NCBI RefSeq assembly: GCF_001659985.1 | Contig: NZ_LYCS01000014.1 | Span: forward strand, 1 to 64,000 | Length of the DNA stretch: 64,000 nt | DNA from: Oceanobacillus sp. Castelsardo | GTDB lineage: Bacteria > Bacillota > Bacilli > Bacillales > Amphibacillaceae | Reading direction: 5' to 3' | Part shown: positions 36,017 to 45,775 of the stretch, piece after piece | Layout: each line of letters opens with the position of its first letter | Numbering within the stretch: position 1 is the stretch's first letter | The notes under the pieces: model-generated | What the model was told of the DNA's origin: nothing | Databases searched by the model: none | The model's input: the letters and a program-made list of their open reading frames with translations, nothing else | Program-made: the position numbers and the translations under genes

Positions 36017-37455
36017 GTACTACTTTAGTATGGAGCGCCATTACCATCTATGTCACAATTGCGATTGTTATTGCATTTTTATCTAGAACAGGAAAACAAA
36101 ATAACATGAACAGTTACTTCCTTGGTGATCGAAAAATGAACGGTTTTGTATCTGCTCTTAGTTATAGTGCTACAACGTATAGCGCGTTCATGTTAGTAGG
36201 ACTAGCCGGTCTAACATACAATGGTGGAGTTGGAGCATTAGGATTTGAACTGATTTATTTAATGGGAGTTTCCCTTGTTGCTTTTTTTGGACCTAGGTTT
36301 TGGAAAGTAGGAAAGAAATTTGGTTATGTAACCCCATCCGAAATGCTAGGTGATCGCTACGATAGTAAAGCGGTTGCGATAATCGTAGCGATCTCCAACT
36401 GTATTTTCTTAATTCCTTATAGTGCAGTTCAATTATCAGGCGTTGGTTACTTATTACAAGGCGTGACAGATAATGCTATTTCCTTTTCAACCGGTGTCAT
36501 TATCGCTACAGCACTTGCGATTTTTTTCACTTATATTGCAGGAATTCGGTCTGTTGCCTGGACCGATTCACTCCAAGCTCTCTTTATGATTGTTACTTCC
36601 ACTATTGTAGTGATCGTATTAATTAAAGGGCTTGGTGGTTTCAGTGGATTTTTTGGTACACTTGAAACAAAATATCCAGAATATTTAACCGTCCCAGGAA
36701 ATGGGTTTTTTAGCTTTATAAACTTTTTAGGGTTAAGTCTCCCTTGGTTTTTCTTTAGCTTATCCAATCCACAAGTTAGTCAAAGATTATACATGCCTTC
36801 TTCACTAAAAAGTATGAAACATATGCTTATGGGCTTTTTAATATTTGGTTTGATCTATACGATTGTAGCAGTTATTTGGGGGTATTCTGCATTAATTATG
36901 TTTCCAAATTTAGAAAATGCAGATATGGCAACACCGTTAGTACTTCAATCTGATTTGGTACCTCCAATCCTAGGGGTTATCGTTATGGTAGGAATCATGG
37001 CAGCAGCCATTTCTACTATTGATTCGATCTTACTTACCCTTTCGTCTTTATTTGCTAGGGATGTTTATGGGAACGTGAAGAGGAACACAAGTGACTCTGC
37101 ACAACTTAAAGTAGGTAAGTTTGTCATCCCTGTAATTGCTGCTTTAGCATTTATCTTTGCACAAATGGAAGTAAATTTAATCGCTGTTCTATCCGTTTCT
37201 TCTTCTGCTGGTTTATTAGTAGTTGTACCAGCAATTATTGGAGCCTTTTTTTGGAAAAAAGGAACAGCAGCCGGGGTTATTTCTAGTGTAGTGGTCAGTG
37301 GATTAATTGTCATTATCCTTGAATTAATGCAAATGAAACCATTAGGCCTTGCTTCAGGGCTTTGGGGTATTCTTATTTCAACAATTCTCTATATCACTAT
37401 CAGCGTAATGACTAAAGCACCCGAAGAAAAGGCCAAAAGCTTTTTATCTGTATAG
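36013..37455 (+). CDS. sodium:solute symporter (SSS family)
   Basis: A 480-aa protein with about thirteen membrane segments. Family features include YFLGDRKMNGFVSALSYSATTYSAFMLVGLAG near residues 35-66 and the sodium-site helix VGIMAAAISTIDSILLTLSS near residues 324-343. It resembles the PanF/PutP branch. The substrate cannot be read from sequence. It is coupled to the upstream small protein. Confidence 0.85.
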   Translation: MSTTLVWSAITIYVTIAIVIAFLSRTGKQNNMNSYFLGDRKMNGFVSALSYSATTYSAFMLVGLAGLTYNGGVGALGFELIYLMGVSLVAFFGPRFWKVGKKFGYVTPSEMLGDRYDSKAVAIIVAISNCIFLIPYSAVQLSGVGYLLQGVTDNAISFSTGVIIATALAIFFTYIAGIRSVAWTDSLQALFMIVTSTIVVIVLIKGLGGFSGFFGTLETKYPEYLTVPGNGFFSFINFLGLSLPWFFFSLSNPQVSQRLYMPSSLKSMKHMLMGFLIFGLIYTIVAVIWGYSALIMFPNLENADMATPLVLQSDLVPPILGVIVMVGIMAAAISTIDSILLTLSSLFARDVYGNVKRNTSDSAQLKVGKFVIPVIAALAFIFAQMEVNLIAVLSVSSSAGLLVVVPAIIGAFFWKKGTAAGVISSVVVSGLIVIILELMQMKPLGLASGLWGILISTILYITISVMTKAPEEKAKSFLSV

Positions 37456-37489
37456 CTTGCATTCTTAATGATTACAATATTCAATAGAA

Positions 37490-37532
37490 AAAAGACAGGA
37501 ATTTCCCCAGGGGGAATGATCCTGTCTTTCAT
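37490..37532 (-). terminator. bidirectional terminator, symporter / FMN reductase
   Basis: AAAGACAGGA / TCCTGTCTTT arms around a 17-nt loop with CCCC/GGGG inside, between convergent genes. Confidence 0.8.
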
Positions 37533-37545
37533 TTTACCTTTTCCA

Positions 37546-38112
37546 TCAAAAATCATACTCTTCTTCTTTAGCCTTACGAATATTCATATAAGTTTCAGTT
37601 AAAACTACTGTATCTTCAACTAAACGTTGGAATCGGAAGATAATGTCATCATTGATTATTTCTTTTCTATAAAAATCTTTTTCTTCAATAAATACATACG
37701 ATTGAACAACTTGTGCTTTCATATAAGATAAAATCGGTTTTAATTGTTGTTCTACGATTAAATAATGTTTCGGTGATCCGGCAGTAACAATGATACTAAC
37801 GATTTTATCCCGAAATGACTTTTCAGGAAGCAAATCAAATATATTTTTCAATGTAGCTGGAATGGATGCTTGAAATATAGGTGTTCCAATTATGATGGCA
37901 TCCGCTTCCATGATTTGTTTAGTTACGAATCCAGTATCACCCTCATACTCCAAGTAATTTCTCCCATCACTAAACTGAATATTATAATCCGCTAAGTCTA
38001 TTAGATTAAATTCTACTTCTGGATATTTTTCTGATATTTCTTTAGATAAGTAATTCATTGCTGTCCTCGTTTTAGAACCAACAATGGAACCAGATAATCC
38101 TACTATTTTCAC
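37546..38112 (-). CDS. NAD(P)H-dependent FMN reductase
   Basis: A 188-aa flavodoxin-like reductase with the FMN loop GLSGSIVGSKTRTAMN near residues 5-20 and GTPIFQASIPATLKNIFDLLP near residues 75-95. It resembles SsuE/MsuE-type enzymes that supply reduced FMN. It lies 12 bp after the luciferase-like monooxygenase gene, so the pair forms a two-component flavin monooxygenase. Confidence 0.85.
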   Translation of the reverse strand: MKIVGLSGSIVGSKTRTAMNYLSKEISEKYPEVEFNLIDLADYNIQFSDGRNYLEYEGDTGFVTKQIMEADAIIIGTPIFQASIPATLKNIFDLLPEKSFRDKIVSIIVTAGSPKHYLIVEQQLKPILSYMKAQVVQSYVFIEEKDFYRKEIINDDIIFRFQRLVEDTVVLTETYMNIRKAKEEEYDF

Positions 38113-38124
38113 GTTTATAACCCC

Positions 38125-39189
38125 CTATTTTTTTGCTGTATATTTTCTAATAGCCGGTATAATTTCGGTACCAATGATTTCAATATTTTTCATTATCTTG
38201 TCAAACGGTACACCACCAAATTCCAACTGTGCCATATATCGTTGATGGCCAAATTGTTCATGTTGATACAATATCTTTTCAATAATTTCTTGAGGGCTTC
38301 CCACAAGCATGACACTTCGTTTATCCGCTCCTTGTGCAAACAGCTGCTTAGCAAAGCCTCGTCCATTCGTTCGTTTCATTCCTTCATTGATATGAGGATA
38401 ATATTCGCGTAATGCTTGTTGTGTCGTTTCAGCTGTATAGAAAAAACCCGTCGTTGCAACTGGAAAATCGGTTGGATTATACCCTACTTGGGTTAAAGCC
38501 TGACGGTAGGTATCAATCGATGTTTTAAAATGTGATACTGGTCCACCGAGCATGGCCAGAGCCATTGGAACACCTTGGAATCCTGCTTTAACCGCACTAG
38601 TAGGTGTACCACCAACAGCACGCCAGATCGGCATAGAACCTTCTTTTGGTCGTGGCAAAACTTTTGCATTTCTTAAAGGAGCCCGAAAATCTCCGCTCCA
38701 GTTGACGACTTCATTTTCATTAATTTGTAGTAACAGTTCAAATTTCTCTTCAAATAATTCTTCATAATCACGAACATCATAACCTAACAGTTCAAAAAGT
38801 CCAATTCTTGAAGCACGACCAGCAATAATTTCTGCACGACCATTAGAAATTAAATCAATGGTGGCAAAATCCTCAAACACCCTAACTGGATCAGATGTCG
38901 AAAGAATAGTTGAAGAACTTCCTATCTTTATTTTTTCAGTTGCTTGAGCAATTGCTGATAATACAACCGAGTGTGCTTGCGTAGTAAAATATTCTTGATG
39001 ACTTTCACCAACACTAAAGAAATCGATGCCAGCTTGATCAGCTAATTTCGCGGATTCAACTAGTTCCTTAAGTCGTTGTTGTGCTGAAATTCGTTCACCT
39101 GTATGAGGATTAGATAGATGATCACCTAATGAGTACAATCCAAATTCTAATCCTTGACTTTGATCGATCCGGTACTTTTCCATTCCCAT
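38125..39189 (-). CDS. luciferase-like flavin-dependent monooxygenase (LLM class)
   Basis: A 354-aa bacterial-luciferase-family TIM barrel with GIDFFSVGESHQEYF near residues 53-67, KIGSSSTILSTSDPVRVFEDFATIDLISNGRAEIIAGRAS near residues 90-130, and RAVGGTP further on. It uses reduced FMN from the next gene to oxygenate an unknown substrate. The start ATG at 39189 follows AAGGGTG. It sits below a MarR gene on the same strand, with a candidate MarR operator in the 101-bp gap. Confidence 0.85.
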   Translation of the reverse strand: MGMEKYRIDQSQGLEFGLYSLGDHLSNPHTGERISAQQRLKELVESAKLADQAGIDFFSVGESHQEYFTTQAHSVVLSAIAQATEKIKIGSSSTILSTSDPVRVFEDFATIDLISNGRAEIIAGRASRIGLFELLGYDVRDYEELFEEKFELLLQINENEVVNWSGDFRAPLRNAKVLPRPKEGSMPIWRAVGGTPTSAVKAGFQGVPMALAMLGGPVSHFKTSIDTYRQALTQVGYNPTDFPVATTGFFYTAETTQQALREYYPHINEGMKRTNGRGFAKQLFAQGADKRSVMLVGSPQEIIEKILYQHEQFGHQRYMAQLEFGGVPFDKIMKNIEIIGTEIIPAIRKYTAKK

Positions 39190-39257
39190 TTTTATCACCC
39201 TTCTTTATTAGCTCTATATTTTCATCTATTGGTCATATGTAACCCTTCTACCATCAT

Positions 39258-39276
39258 TTTACTAGTCAAGTGATGG
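39258..39276. promoter_or_regulatory. candidate MarR operator before the monooxygenase operon
   Basis: TTTACTAGTCAAGTGATGG, 69 bp upstream of the monooxygenase start. It matches the sites at 51882-51900 and 39756-39774. Confidence 0.55.
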
Positions 39277-39290
39277 ATTTTAAAAAATGG

Positions 39291-39731
39291 TTACTTTTCC
39301 ATTTTCTCTTCTGTATGTTTTTGTAATTTAGTCATGAGCTTGTATAATGTTTTTTGCTCTTCTTTTGTTAAGGATTCATTAAAAAGAGATGTTTGGAACC
39401 TTTTTTGGTGTTCAAAAACCTCTTCTATTTTTTTCCTGCCTTTAGAAGTAAGGGCAATCCATTTCGTCTTCCAGTCCTGTTTACGTTCTATATACCCCTC
39501 TTGCTCAAGTCTTTTGAGCATACGTGAAACTCCGCCCTCTGATACAGTTAATTTTACAGCTAATTCACATTGCATGATAGGCTGATAGTTAGAAATCTGA
39601 CTTAGTACATCAAACTGTGCAGCTGTGATTCCATAGCGCTTTAGGAATTCATTCGATAATAAATTACTTTGATGTGTAAACCGTGCAATACGCAACCAGA
39701 GCAATATACCTAGTGTATTTTTTTTCACCAC
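39291..39731 (-). CDS. MarR-family regulator
   Basis: A 146-aa winged-helix protein. The recognition region is LAVKLTVSEGGVSRMLKRLEQEGYIERKQD near residues 57-86. There is one cysteine near residue 54. It lies upstream of the monooxygenase/FMN reductase genes on the same strand. A related site lies before its own gene (39756-39774), before the operon and before a distant ring-cleaving dioxygenase, so it probably represses a detoxification regulon including itself. The ligand is unknown. Confidence 0.83.
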   Translation of the reverse strand: MVKKNTLGILLWLRIARFTHQSNLLSNEFLKRYGITAAQFDVLSQISNYQPIMQCELAVKLTVSEGGVSRMLKRLEQEGYIERKQDWKTKWIALTSKGRKKIEEVFEHQKRFQTSLFNESLTKEEQKTLYKLMTKLQKHTEEKMEK

Positions 39732-39755
39732 ATTTCCATCCTTTCTTTACCTCAC

Positions 39756-39774
39756 TTTACACATCAAGTTATAA
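39756..39774. promoter_or_regulatory. candidate MarR operator before marR
   Basis: TTTACACATCAAGTTATAA, 25 bp upstream of the marR start. It differs from the 51882 site at three positions. Confidence 0.5.
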
Positions 39775-39918
39775 AAATTCAAGTAAAGTAGCTCATATAT
39801 TTCAATCACTTAGGTTAATTTGGACGAGAGTATACCCTTACCTCTTGATAATTAAAACGAACGTTTGATTGATATTTTCAAACCACCGAATACATTTATG
39901 TTTTCCGCACTCTTAATT

Positions 39919-39957
39919 TAAAAAGCTGATTTTCACAACGGAAAACCAGCTTTCTTA
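39919..39957 (-). terminator. terminator of the copper operon
   Basis: AAAGCTGATTTTC / GAAAACCAGCTTT arms (one bulge), just after copZ. Confidence 0.7.
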
Positions 39958-39960
39958 TAT

Positions 39961-40167
39961 TTAGACTTCAACATCATAGCCTTGTTCTTCAATAGCTTCT
40001 TTCATGGCATCGACATTTACTTTTGATTCATCAAAAGTAACATCTACTTTGGCAGCCTCTAAATTAACTTCAGCTGCTGATACACCGTCTAATTTTTTTA
40101 ATGCACCTTCAACAGACATTTTGCAATGACCGCATGACATACCTTGTACGTTTAGTGTTTTTTCCAT
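39961..40167 (-). CDS. copZ: copper chaperone CopZ
   Basis: A 68-aa heavy-metal-associated domain with the Cu(I) motif MSCGHC near residue 9 and a typical ferredoxin-like beta-alpha-beta layout. It hands Cu(I) to CopA. It is the last gene of csoR-copA-copZ, 27 bp after copA. Confidence 0.93.
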   Translation of the reverse strand: MEKTLNVQGMSCGHCKMSVEGALKKLDGVSAAEVNLEAAKVDVTFDESKVNVDAMKEAIEEQGYDVEV

Positions 40168-40194
40168 GACTTTTCACCCCCTTTAAATTGACAT

Positions 40195-42582
40195 TTATAA
40201 TTTCACTCGTTTTAAGCGAAGTGAGTTAGAGACAACACTTACTGAACTTAATGCCATGGCCGCACCAGCAATCCATGGAGCAAGTAAACCAATCGCTGCC
40301 ACCGGAATTCCTGCTGTGTTGTATCCAAATGCCCAGAATAGGTTTTGACGAATATTTTTAATCGTCGCATGACTAATTTTAATTGCTTTTGGTATGAGCA
40401 ATAGTTCCCCACCAAGAATGGTAACGTCAGCCGCTTCAATCGCAACTTCAGTACCAGTTCCAATAGCAATTCCAATATCTGCTGTAACTAAAGCAGGTGC
40501 ATCATTCACCCCGTCACCAACCATTGCTACCTTTTTACCCTGTTCTTGAATTTCTTTTACTTTATCCGCTTTTTCTTCAGGTAACACTTGAGCAATCACA
40601 TGGTCGATTCCTACTTGTTTCGCAATAGCTTGTGCAGTTCGTTCGTTATCTCCTGTTAACATGATTACTTCTAATCCTTGTTCTTTTAACTCGCTAATTG
40701 CTTGTGGTGCTGTTTCTTTAATGGTATCTGCAACCGCAACAATTCCACGATACTTTCCATCAATGGCGATCAACATCGCTGTTTTGCCATTGGTTTCAAA
40801 TTCAACTAATTTCTCTTCATTACCTTCAATATCAATTTGATAATCATTCATTAATTTCCGATTTCCAACAAGAATCTGTTTTCCAGAAATCTTCGTTTCA
40901 ATACCGTGACCTGGTATTGCGGTAAAATCATCTACATCCAAAAAGTCGATATTATTCTCTGTTGCATATGCCACAATTGCTCCTGCAAGTGGATGTTCTG
41001 AACCTTTTTCCGCACTTGCTAATAATTGTAATGTTTCTTCATCCCCAGTAAAGTCCGTTACTTCCGGTTTTCCTTTTGTGATAGTTCCTGTTTTATCCAA
41101 AACGATCGCATTTAACTGATGTGTTCTTTCTAAATGTTCTCCACCTTTAAAAAGAATTCCGTTCTCTGCAGCCTTTCCTGTACCAACCATAATGGAAGTT
41201 GGTGTTGCAAGTCCTAACGCACATGGACAAGCAATAACAAGTACAGCAATGGAAGCGACTAATGCCAATTCAAATTCACCTGGTTGAACAAAAGCTATCC
41301 ATACGATAAATGTTAGAATGGCAATACCCACAACAATCGGTACGAAATAGCCAGAAATAACATCAGCTAATCGCTGAATCGGTGCTTTTGATCCTTGAGC
41401 TTCTTCCACAACATTAACAATAGATGCAAGGGCAGTATCTTTCCCTACTTTTGTTGCTTCCATTTCAATCGAACCGTTTTTGTTTATTGTTGAACCGATT
41501 AAGCTAGCGTCAATTTCTTTTTCAATTGGAATCGATTCCCCGGTAAGCATCGATTCATCAACAGATGTTTTCCCTTTTACAACGATACCATCTACAGGTA
41601 TTTTCTCCCCAGGTTTTACAACTAATCGCTCTCCAACAATAACTTCCTCAACTGGAATCATGATTTCCTCGCCATTTCTTATAACGCGAGCTTCTTTTGC
41701 CTGTAAATTAAGTAAAGAAGATAGTGCATTCGTTGTCTGGCTTTTTGCTCTTGCTTCCAAATACTTACCAAATAAAATCAACGTAATTAATACAGCACTT
41801 GTTTCAAAATACAGATGAGCTTCATACGCTGGATTTCCAATCGTTTTAAATGCTTCGTACAAACTATAGAAATAAGCAGCACTTGTACCTAATGCGACAA
41901 GCACATCCATGTTCGCTCCACCATTACGCAGGTTCTTATACGCACCAACATAAAATTGCCATCCGATAATAAATTGAACGGGTGTTGCTAAAGCAAATTG
42001 GAACCACGGATTCATGAATATATCCGGTATCGTCATGTTAAATAAATGAACGAACATAGTTACAAGCAGCGGTGCAGCTAATACCGCGGAAATAATTAAT
42101 TTGGTTTTCATATTTTTAATTTCTTTTTCTTTATGTGTTTGTTTTTCTGCTGCCTCCGCTTTAGGCTTCGCATCATAACCCACATTTTTAATTTTCTCAA
42201 TTAATGCATTCGTATCTGTGAGCCCTGGGTTATATTCGATGGATGCACTTTCTGTTGTTAAGTTTACAGTTGCCAGTTTAACCCCCGCTTGTTTATTCAA
42301 TACCTTTTCAATTCGGTTCGAACAAGCTGCACAGGTCATTCCAAACACATCTAATTCCGCCTTTTCCATTAAAACCCCATAACCGACATTTTCTATTTTC
42401 TTCGTAATATCTTCTATCGATGTTTTCTCAGGATCAAAGTCTACCGTTGCCTTCTCTGTCGTCAAATTAACCTGTGCTTCCACTCCATCCATTTTATTTA
42501 AAACCTTTTCCACACGATTAGAACAAGCTGCACAGGTCATTCCTGTTATACCTAGTGTGGCATGATTTGGTTCACTCATCAT
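40195..42582 (-). CDS. copA: copper-exporting P1B-type ATPase
   Basis: A 795-aa ATPase. Two N-terminal HMA domains each carry [10 protein letters not shown] (near residues 14 and 84). Eight membrane helices include the CPC motif in [12 protein letters not shown] near residue 447, with phosphorylation site DKTGT near residue 492, GSEHPLA near residue 532 and the hinge [11 protein letters not shown] near residue 688. It exports Cu(I) at the expense of ATP. Two adjacent ATGs behind AAGGAGGG are both possible starts. It lies 10 bp after csoR. Confidence 0.95.
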   Translation of the reverse strand: MMSEPNHATLGITGMTCAACSNRVEKVLNKMDGVEAQVNLTTEKATVDFDPEKTSIEDITKKIENVGYGVLMEKAELDVFGMTCAACSNRIEKVLNKQAGVKLATVNLTTESASIEYNPGLTDTNALIEKIKNVGYDAKPKAEAAEKQTHKEKEIKNMKTKLIISAVLAAPLLVTMFVHLFNMTIPDIFMNPWFQFALATPVQFIIGWQFYVGAYKNLRNGGANMDVLVALGTSAAYFYSLYEAFKTIGNPAYEAHLYFETSAVLITLILFGKYLEARAKSQTTNALSSLLNLQAKEARVIRNGEEIMIPVEEVIVGERLVVKPGEKIPVDGIVVKGKTSVDESMLTGESIPIEKEIDASLIGSTINKNGSIEMEATKVGKDTALASIVNVVEEAQGSKAPIQRLADVISGYFVPIVVGIAILTFIVWIAFVQPGEFELALVASIAVLVIACPCALGLATPTSIMVGTGKAAENGILFKGGEHLERTHQLNAIVLDKTGTITKGKPEVTDFTGDEETLQLLASAEKGSEHPLAGAIVAYATENNIDFLDVDDFTAIPGHGIETKISGKQILVGNRKLMNDYQIDIEGNEEKLVEFETNGKTAMLIAIDGKYRGIVAVADTIKETAPQAISELKEQGLEVIMLTGDNERTAQAIAKQVGIDHVIAQVLPEEKADKVKEIQEQGKKVAMVGDGVNDAPALVTADIGIAIGTGTEVAIEAADVTILGGELLLIPKAIKISHATIKNIRQNLFWAFGYNTAGIPVAAIGLLAPWIAGAAMALSSVSVVSNSLRLKRVKL

Positions 42583-42592
42583 AGTTCCCTCC

Positions 42593-42904
42593 TTACTTGG
42601 AAAACTGTTTTAGTACCCCCATTAATTCGTCGATGGCTTCTTTCCCTTCGCCTTGTTTAATCGCATCACTGACACAATGATTGATATGTCGTTCCGTGAC
42701 AGCAAACCCTACATTTTTTAAAGCAGATTGAATCGCGCTAATTTGTACTAAAATATCCATACAATAACGATCATCCTCCACCATTTTCTGTATTCCACGA
42801 ACTTGACCTTCTATTCGTTTTAAACGATTTATGACTTTTTGCTTCTCATCTTGTGTTCTTGGTTTACTAGGGTGATCATGTAAGAATTCATCCAAATGAA
42901 TCAC
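42593..42904 (-). CDS. csoR: copper-sensing repressor CsoR
   Basis: A 103-aa all-helical repressor with the Cu(I) ligand set Cys-His-Cys (DDRYCMDIL near residue 48; RHINHC near residue 73). It retains the second-shell residues that separate copper sensors from other family members. It binds DNA without copper and lets go when Cu(I) binds. It is the first gene of the copper operon, with a perfect palindromic site in its promoter. Confidence 0.94.
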   Translation of the reverse strand: MIHLDEFLHDHPSKPRTQDEKQKVINRLKRIEGQVRGIQKMVEDDRYCMDILVQISAIQSALKNVGFAVTERHINHCVSDAIKQGEGKEAIDELMGVLKQFSK

Positions 42905-42923
42905 TTCCTTTTCTTTTATACTT

Positions 42924-42954
42924 ATACCATACCCCCATATGGTATCTTTGTCAA
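42924..42954 (-). promoter_or_regulatory. csoR promoter with CsoR operator
   Basis: TTGACA on the minus strand (42954-42949) precedes a perfect 8-bp inverted repeat ATACCATA (42924-42931) / TATGGTAT (42938-42945) around CCCCCA. This is the usual AT-flanked, C-run CsoR operator, and it covers the spacer and -10. Confidence 0.85.
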
Positions 42955-43073
42955 TAAAAAAACATCATATTTTGACAAATAGGAAAGAATAAATCATTTC
43001 CTGTCTAGTAAGGGTAAATGATTTCCCTTACCTATTTATTAATCCACAATGATAAAAAGGATTTTATATCAAC

Positions 43074-43346
43074 TTATGAATTGATCCTTGCCGACCCAAC
43101 ACTTTCAAATTCCTCTATGATTTCTTCTTTTCTATTCTCCGGAATTTCTATATATAATTGTTGAAATGTGGTTAATTCAAGTTCATCATCTTCATTCATG
43201 TATTTGGATATTGTCATTAGTTGTTTAGAGTTAAGTTTTGCCCCAAACCCTATTCCACCATTCACCGCAATTTTAATCTTTTGGATATCTTTATCATATT
43301 CATTCCCCCATGCTTTCTTATTATATGTACCGCGGGAGGGTATTTT
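43074..43346 (-). pseudogene. nitrite/sulfite reductase ferredoxin-like half-domain, fragment
   Basis: The minus-strand frame 43346-43074 encodes IAVNGGIGFGAKL then SKQLMTISKYM then ELELTTFQQLYIEIPE. This pattern (GG, K-L-x-x-x-Q-L, LTT-x-Q) is that of the nitrite/sulfite reductase ferredoxin-like half domain. The frame is open 27 codons upstream of the first possible start (GTG at 43265) to a stop, without a ribosome binding site, and ends soon after the half domain. It therefore looks truncated at both ends. A CsoR/CstR-like palindrome lies about 50 bp upstream. Confidence 0.55.
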
Positions 43347-43395
43347 TCAGTCCTAGAAAGTATCCTTCCTAATTATTAGTCCCTCTTATCTTACT

Positions 43396-43412
43396 ATACC
43401 CTCTATGGGTAT
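43396..43412. promoter_or_regulatory. CstR/CsoR-family operator-like palindrome
   Basis: ATACCC-TCTAT-GGGTAT, a perfect 6-bp inverted repeat with a 5-nt centre. It resembles operators of CstR-type (persulfide-sensing) members of the CsoR family. It lies upstream of a fragmentary reductase gene and may be left over from a lost sulfur-stress operon. Confidence 0.5.
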
Positions 43413-43483
43413 TATCAAGAGGAATTTATTTTATTGGTATTATTTTATTCCTCATTAGTTCGATGCGGTACCAATGCAGAAAG

Positions 43484-43547
43484 GACTGAACCCCACTGGA
43501 TCCAGTCTAATTTGTACACATTTTATTCAAACAAACGTTTGATTGAT
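43484..43547. repeat. dispersed repeat of about 65 bp, copy 1
   Basis: GACTGAACCC...TGGATCCAG, then about 20 variable bases, then ACAAACGTTTGAT. The same order and spacing occur at 59777-59841, and the last part alone occurs at 39854-39873. Confidence 0.65.
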
Positions 43548-43598
43548 TTGAAAACACTGGGGTTAGGTATTAGGCTTCATTCTTGCTTTCCCAAAGCA

Positions 43599-43800
43599 CT
43601 AAAACCCTTGGAAATCTCCAAAAATCGGTGATAATAACGAGTTGGTAAGTGAAAGTTTATCAAAAAACAAAATAACTCCCATTACGATCATTATACTTCC
43701 ACCAATTTTCATAAAAGCGCCACTATATTTTTTTAACCACGTAAATTTAGTAATAAAAAAATGCCATTAAGAAAAATGGGATACTAAATAAAGGAAAATA
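43599..43800 (-). pseudogene. CcdA/DsbD-like membrane protein, 3' remnant
   Basis: On the minus strand, two frames joined across a run of seven T's read SIPFFLMAFF then ITKFTWLKKYSGAFMKIGG then SIMIVMGVILFFDKL, ending FGDFQGF-stop. The IPFFLMA turn and the final helix are typical of the CcdA/DsbD transmembrane family. The frameshift and an upstream stop mark it as a remnant. It lies next to a sulfite exporter gene and a reductase fragment. Confidence 0.5.
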
Positions 43801-43969
43801 CTAGATTTTCTTGTAACATGATTGGAAGATGAAGAATTATATGCTTCATCTTTTTTAATGGAATGGATTGTTTTTATTAATGAATAGCTGAGGGCAGGTA
43901 AATCTGGAAGTATTCTATAGTGCGACTGATTGTTCTGAAAGGAAAGTGCTTCCTTATTGGATTCGAACT

Positions 43970-44764
43970 TTATCCAAAAAACAATCGTACTCCAACAATA
44001 ATTAACAGCACAGAGAGAAGGCGAATAATTAGTTTTCCAGATATTTTATTTGATAGGTAAACCCCTAATTGAGCACCAAAGATAATCCCTATTCCACCCC
44101 ATAGAACCGCTATCCATTCAATATTACCATGTATAAAGTAAACAATAACGCCCGATATAGAATAGATACAAAGAGCAAAGATGGAAGTTGCAGTCGCATA
44201 TTTCGGTACTATTTTGAAGATGTAAATTAAAATCGGTACCATCAGCCAACCGCCACCTATTCCAAAGAATCCAGAAACAATTCCTAATAGAATACCAGTG
44301 CAAGCGATTAATACCTTTACCTTAGCTTCACTACCTGCTTGTGCCAAAATGCCGGAAGAAGACTCAGCTGTTGTAGCAACTTCTGATTTTGCTTTGGATT
44401 CCTTTTTAAGGATTAAAAATATTCCCAGTCCAATTAGTAAAGTTGCAAATATTCCATAAAATGAAGCAGCAGGAACAATATGCGCTAACCAAATTCCTAA
44501 AAATGTACCCGGAATAGCCCCAATGGATAACATGAACCCAAGCTTATAGTTAATCCTTTTTTGCCTCACATAACCCGTAACTCCGGATATTGCGTTAAGT
44601 AAAACAACAGCAAGACCCGTACCAGCCGCGACCTCTGGTGGATAATCCATGATAAGGAGAAGCGCAGGTACAAATATAAACCCACCACCCGCACCTACAA
44701 TTGTTCCATAAGCGCCAGATACAAAGCCAATAGCAAGAAGTAAAATTCCTAAAGTAATCTCCAT
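43970..44764 (-). CDS. TauE/SafE family sulfite exporter-like permease
   Basis: A 264-aa protein with about eight membrane segments in two related halves. The family repeats are visible as GAYGTIVGAGGGFIFVPALLL near residues 16-36 and SGFFGIGGGWLMVPILIYI near residues 168-186. The family exports sulfite or other small sulfur-containing or organic anions. The ATG at 44764 is chosen because GGAGGG lies 7 bases upstream. A LysR gene lies upstream on the same strand but is separated from it by a strong terminator. Confidence 0.85.
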   Translation of the reverse strand: MEITLGILLLAIGFVSGAYGTIVGAGGGFIFVPALLLIMDYPPEVAAGTGLAVVLLNAISGVTGYVRQKRINYKLGFMLSIGAIPGTFLGIWLAHIVPAASFYGIFATLLIGLGIFLILKKESKAKSEVATTAESSSGILAQAGSEAKVKVLIACTGILLGIVSGFFGIGGGWLMVPILIYIFKIVPKYATATSIFALCIYSISGVIVYFIHGNIEWIAVLWGGIGIIFGAQLGVYLSNKISGKLIIRLLSVLLIIVGVRLFFG

Positions 44765-44820
44765 GATGCATCCCTCCAAACCTATTATTCTTTCTTAAAC
44801 CTATCACTTTTGGGAAAATA

Positions 44821-44861
44821 AAAAAAATACAATTTTGTTATAGCTCATAACAAAATTGTAT
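44821..44861 (-). terminator. terminator of the lysR gene
   Basis: ATACAATTTTGTTAT-AGCTC-ATAACAAAATTGTAT, perfect 15-bp arms. The minus strand continues with T tracts. Confidence 0.88.
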
Positions 44862-44872
44862 ACCTATATTTC

Positions 44873-45775
44873 TTATTCAAATTCCGACCAGTTCTTGTTT
44901 CGAATAAAGTCTAGGAACAAATCGACACTTTTTCGTTGAAATCGCTTCTGCTTTCTCACTAGCCATAAGTCCCTCTTCATTTGTAAATCCTTTATCTCTA
45001 CCTTCTTCAACATTCCGTAACGAAGCTCTTTTGCGACCGTTATTTTTGATAAAATACTTACACCAAGCCCAGCTTCAACGGCACTTTTCGCTGCCTGAAC
45101 ACTACCAAATTCCATGTAATGCTCTATTTGCTGAAATATTTCTTTTCCCTCCAAAGCATTCCTAATAATAGAATGGGTACCAGATGCTGCCTCCCGGTAT
45201 ATCATACACTCCTCTGGTAACTCCTTCAGGGAAACAAAACCTTTATCAGCCCAGCGATGTTTTGGATGACAAACCAAGACTAGTTCATCTTCAGCAAAAT
45301 TTTCTACCTGCAAATCTTTTTCATCCACCAAGCCTTCAATTAGTGCGACGTCAATTTCATCTTTCTGAAGTTTCTCTACCATACTTGGTGTATTCCCAAC
45401 ATCCAAATTGATACGAACATCGGGATGTAACTTTTTAAAATCAGCAATCAAACCTGGTAGCAAATAATCACCAATAGAAAGCGTCCCACCGAGTCTTACT
45501 AAAATATCATAAGTCCCTACTAATTCGTGAATAGCCTCCTTAGAACTATCTACATCCTCTAAAATAATCTTTGCATAGGAATAGAGAACTTTCCCTGCTT
45601 CTAATAAGGTCAACTTTCCATCTTCTCTATCAAAGAGTAATGTACCATAATAATCCTCCAACAGGTGAATATGCCTAGTGACCGCCGGCTGTGATATGTA
45701 ACTTAAACGCGCAGCCTTGCTAAAAGCCCCCTCTTCTACAACTAAGCAAAATAACTTTAAACTGTCTATATTCAT
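44873..45775 (-). CDS. LysR-family regulator (CysL/CbbR-like)
   Basis: A 300-aa LysR protein with the N-terminal helix-turn-helix AFSKAARLSYISQPAVTRHIHLLEDYYGTLLFDR near residues 17-50. The periplasmic-binding-like effector domain includes LGGTLSIGDYLLPGLIADF near residue 96. Its style is closest to CysL or CbbR regulators. With a TauE exporter next downstream, a role in sulfur metabolism is a reasonable guess. Confidence 0.82.
   Translation of the reverse strand: MNIDSLKLFCLVVEEGAFSKAARLSYISQPAVTRHIHLLEDYYGTLLFDREDGKLTLLEAGKVLYSYAKIILEDVDSSKEAIHELVGTYDILVRLGGTLSIGDYLLPGLIADFKKLHPDVRINLDVGNTPSMVEKLQKDEIDVALIEGLVDEKDLQVENFAEDELVLVCHPKHRWADKGFVSLKELPEECMIYREAASGTHSIIRNALEGKEIFQQIEHYMEFGSVQAAKSAVEAGLGVSILSKITVAKELRYGMLKKVEIKDLQMKRDLWLVRKQKRFQRKSVDLFLDFIRNKNWSEFE

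Noticed and set aside
43434-43631. 65-residue plus-strand ORF in the decayed region
   Set aside because: It runs through a dispersed repeat and antisense to the CcdA-like remnant; no ribosome binding site or similarity.
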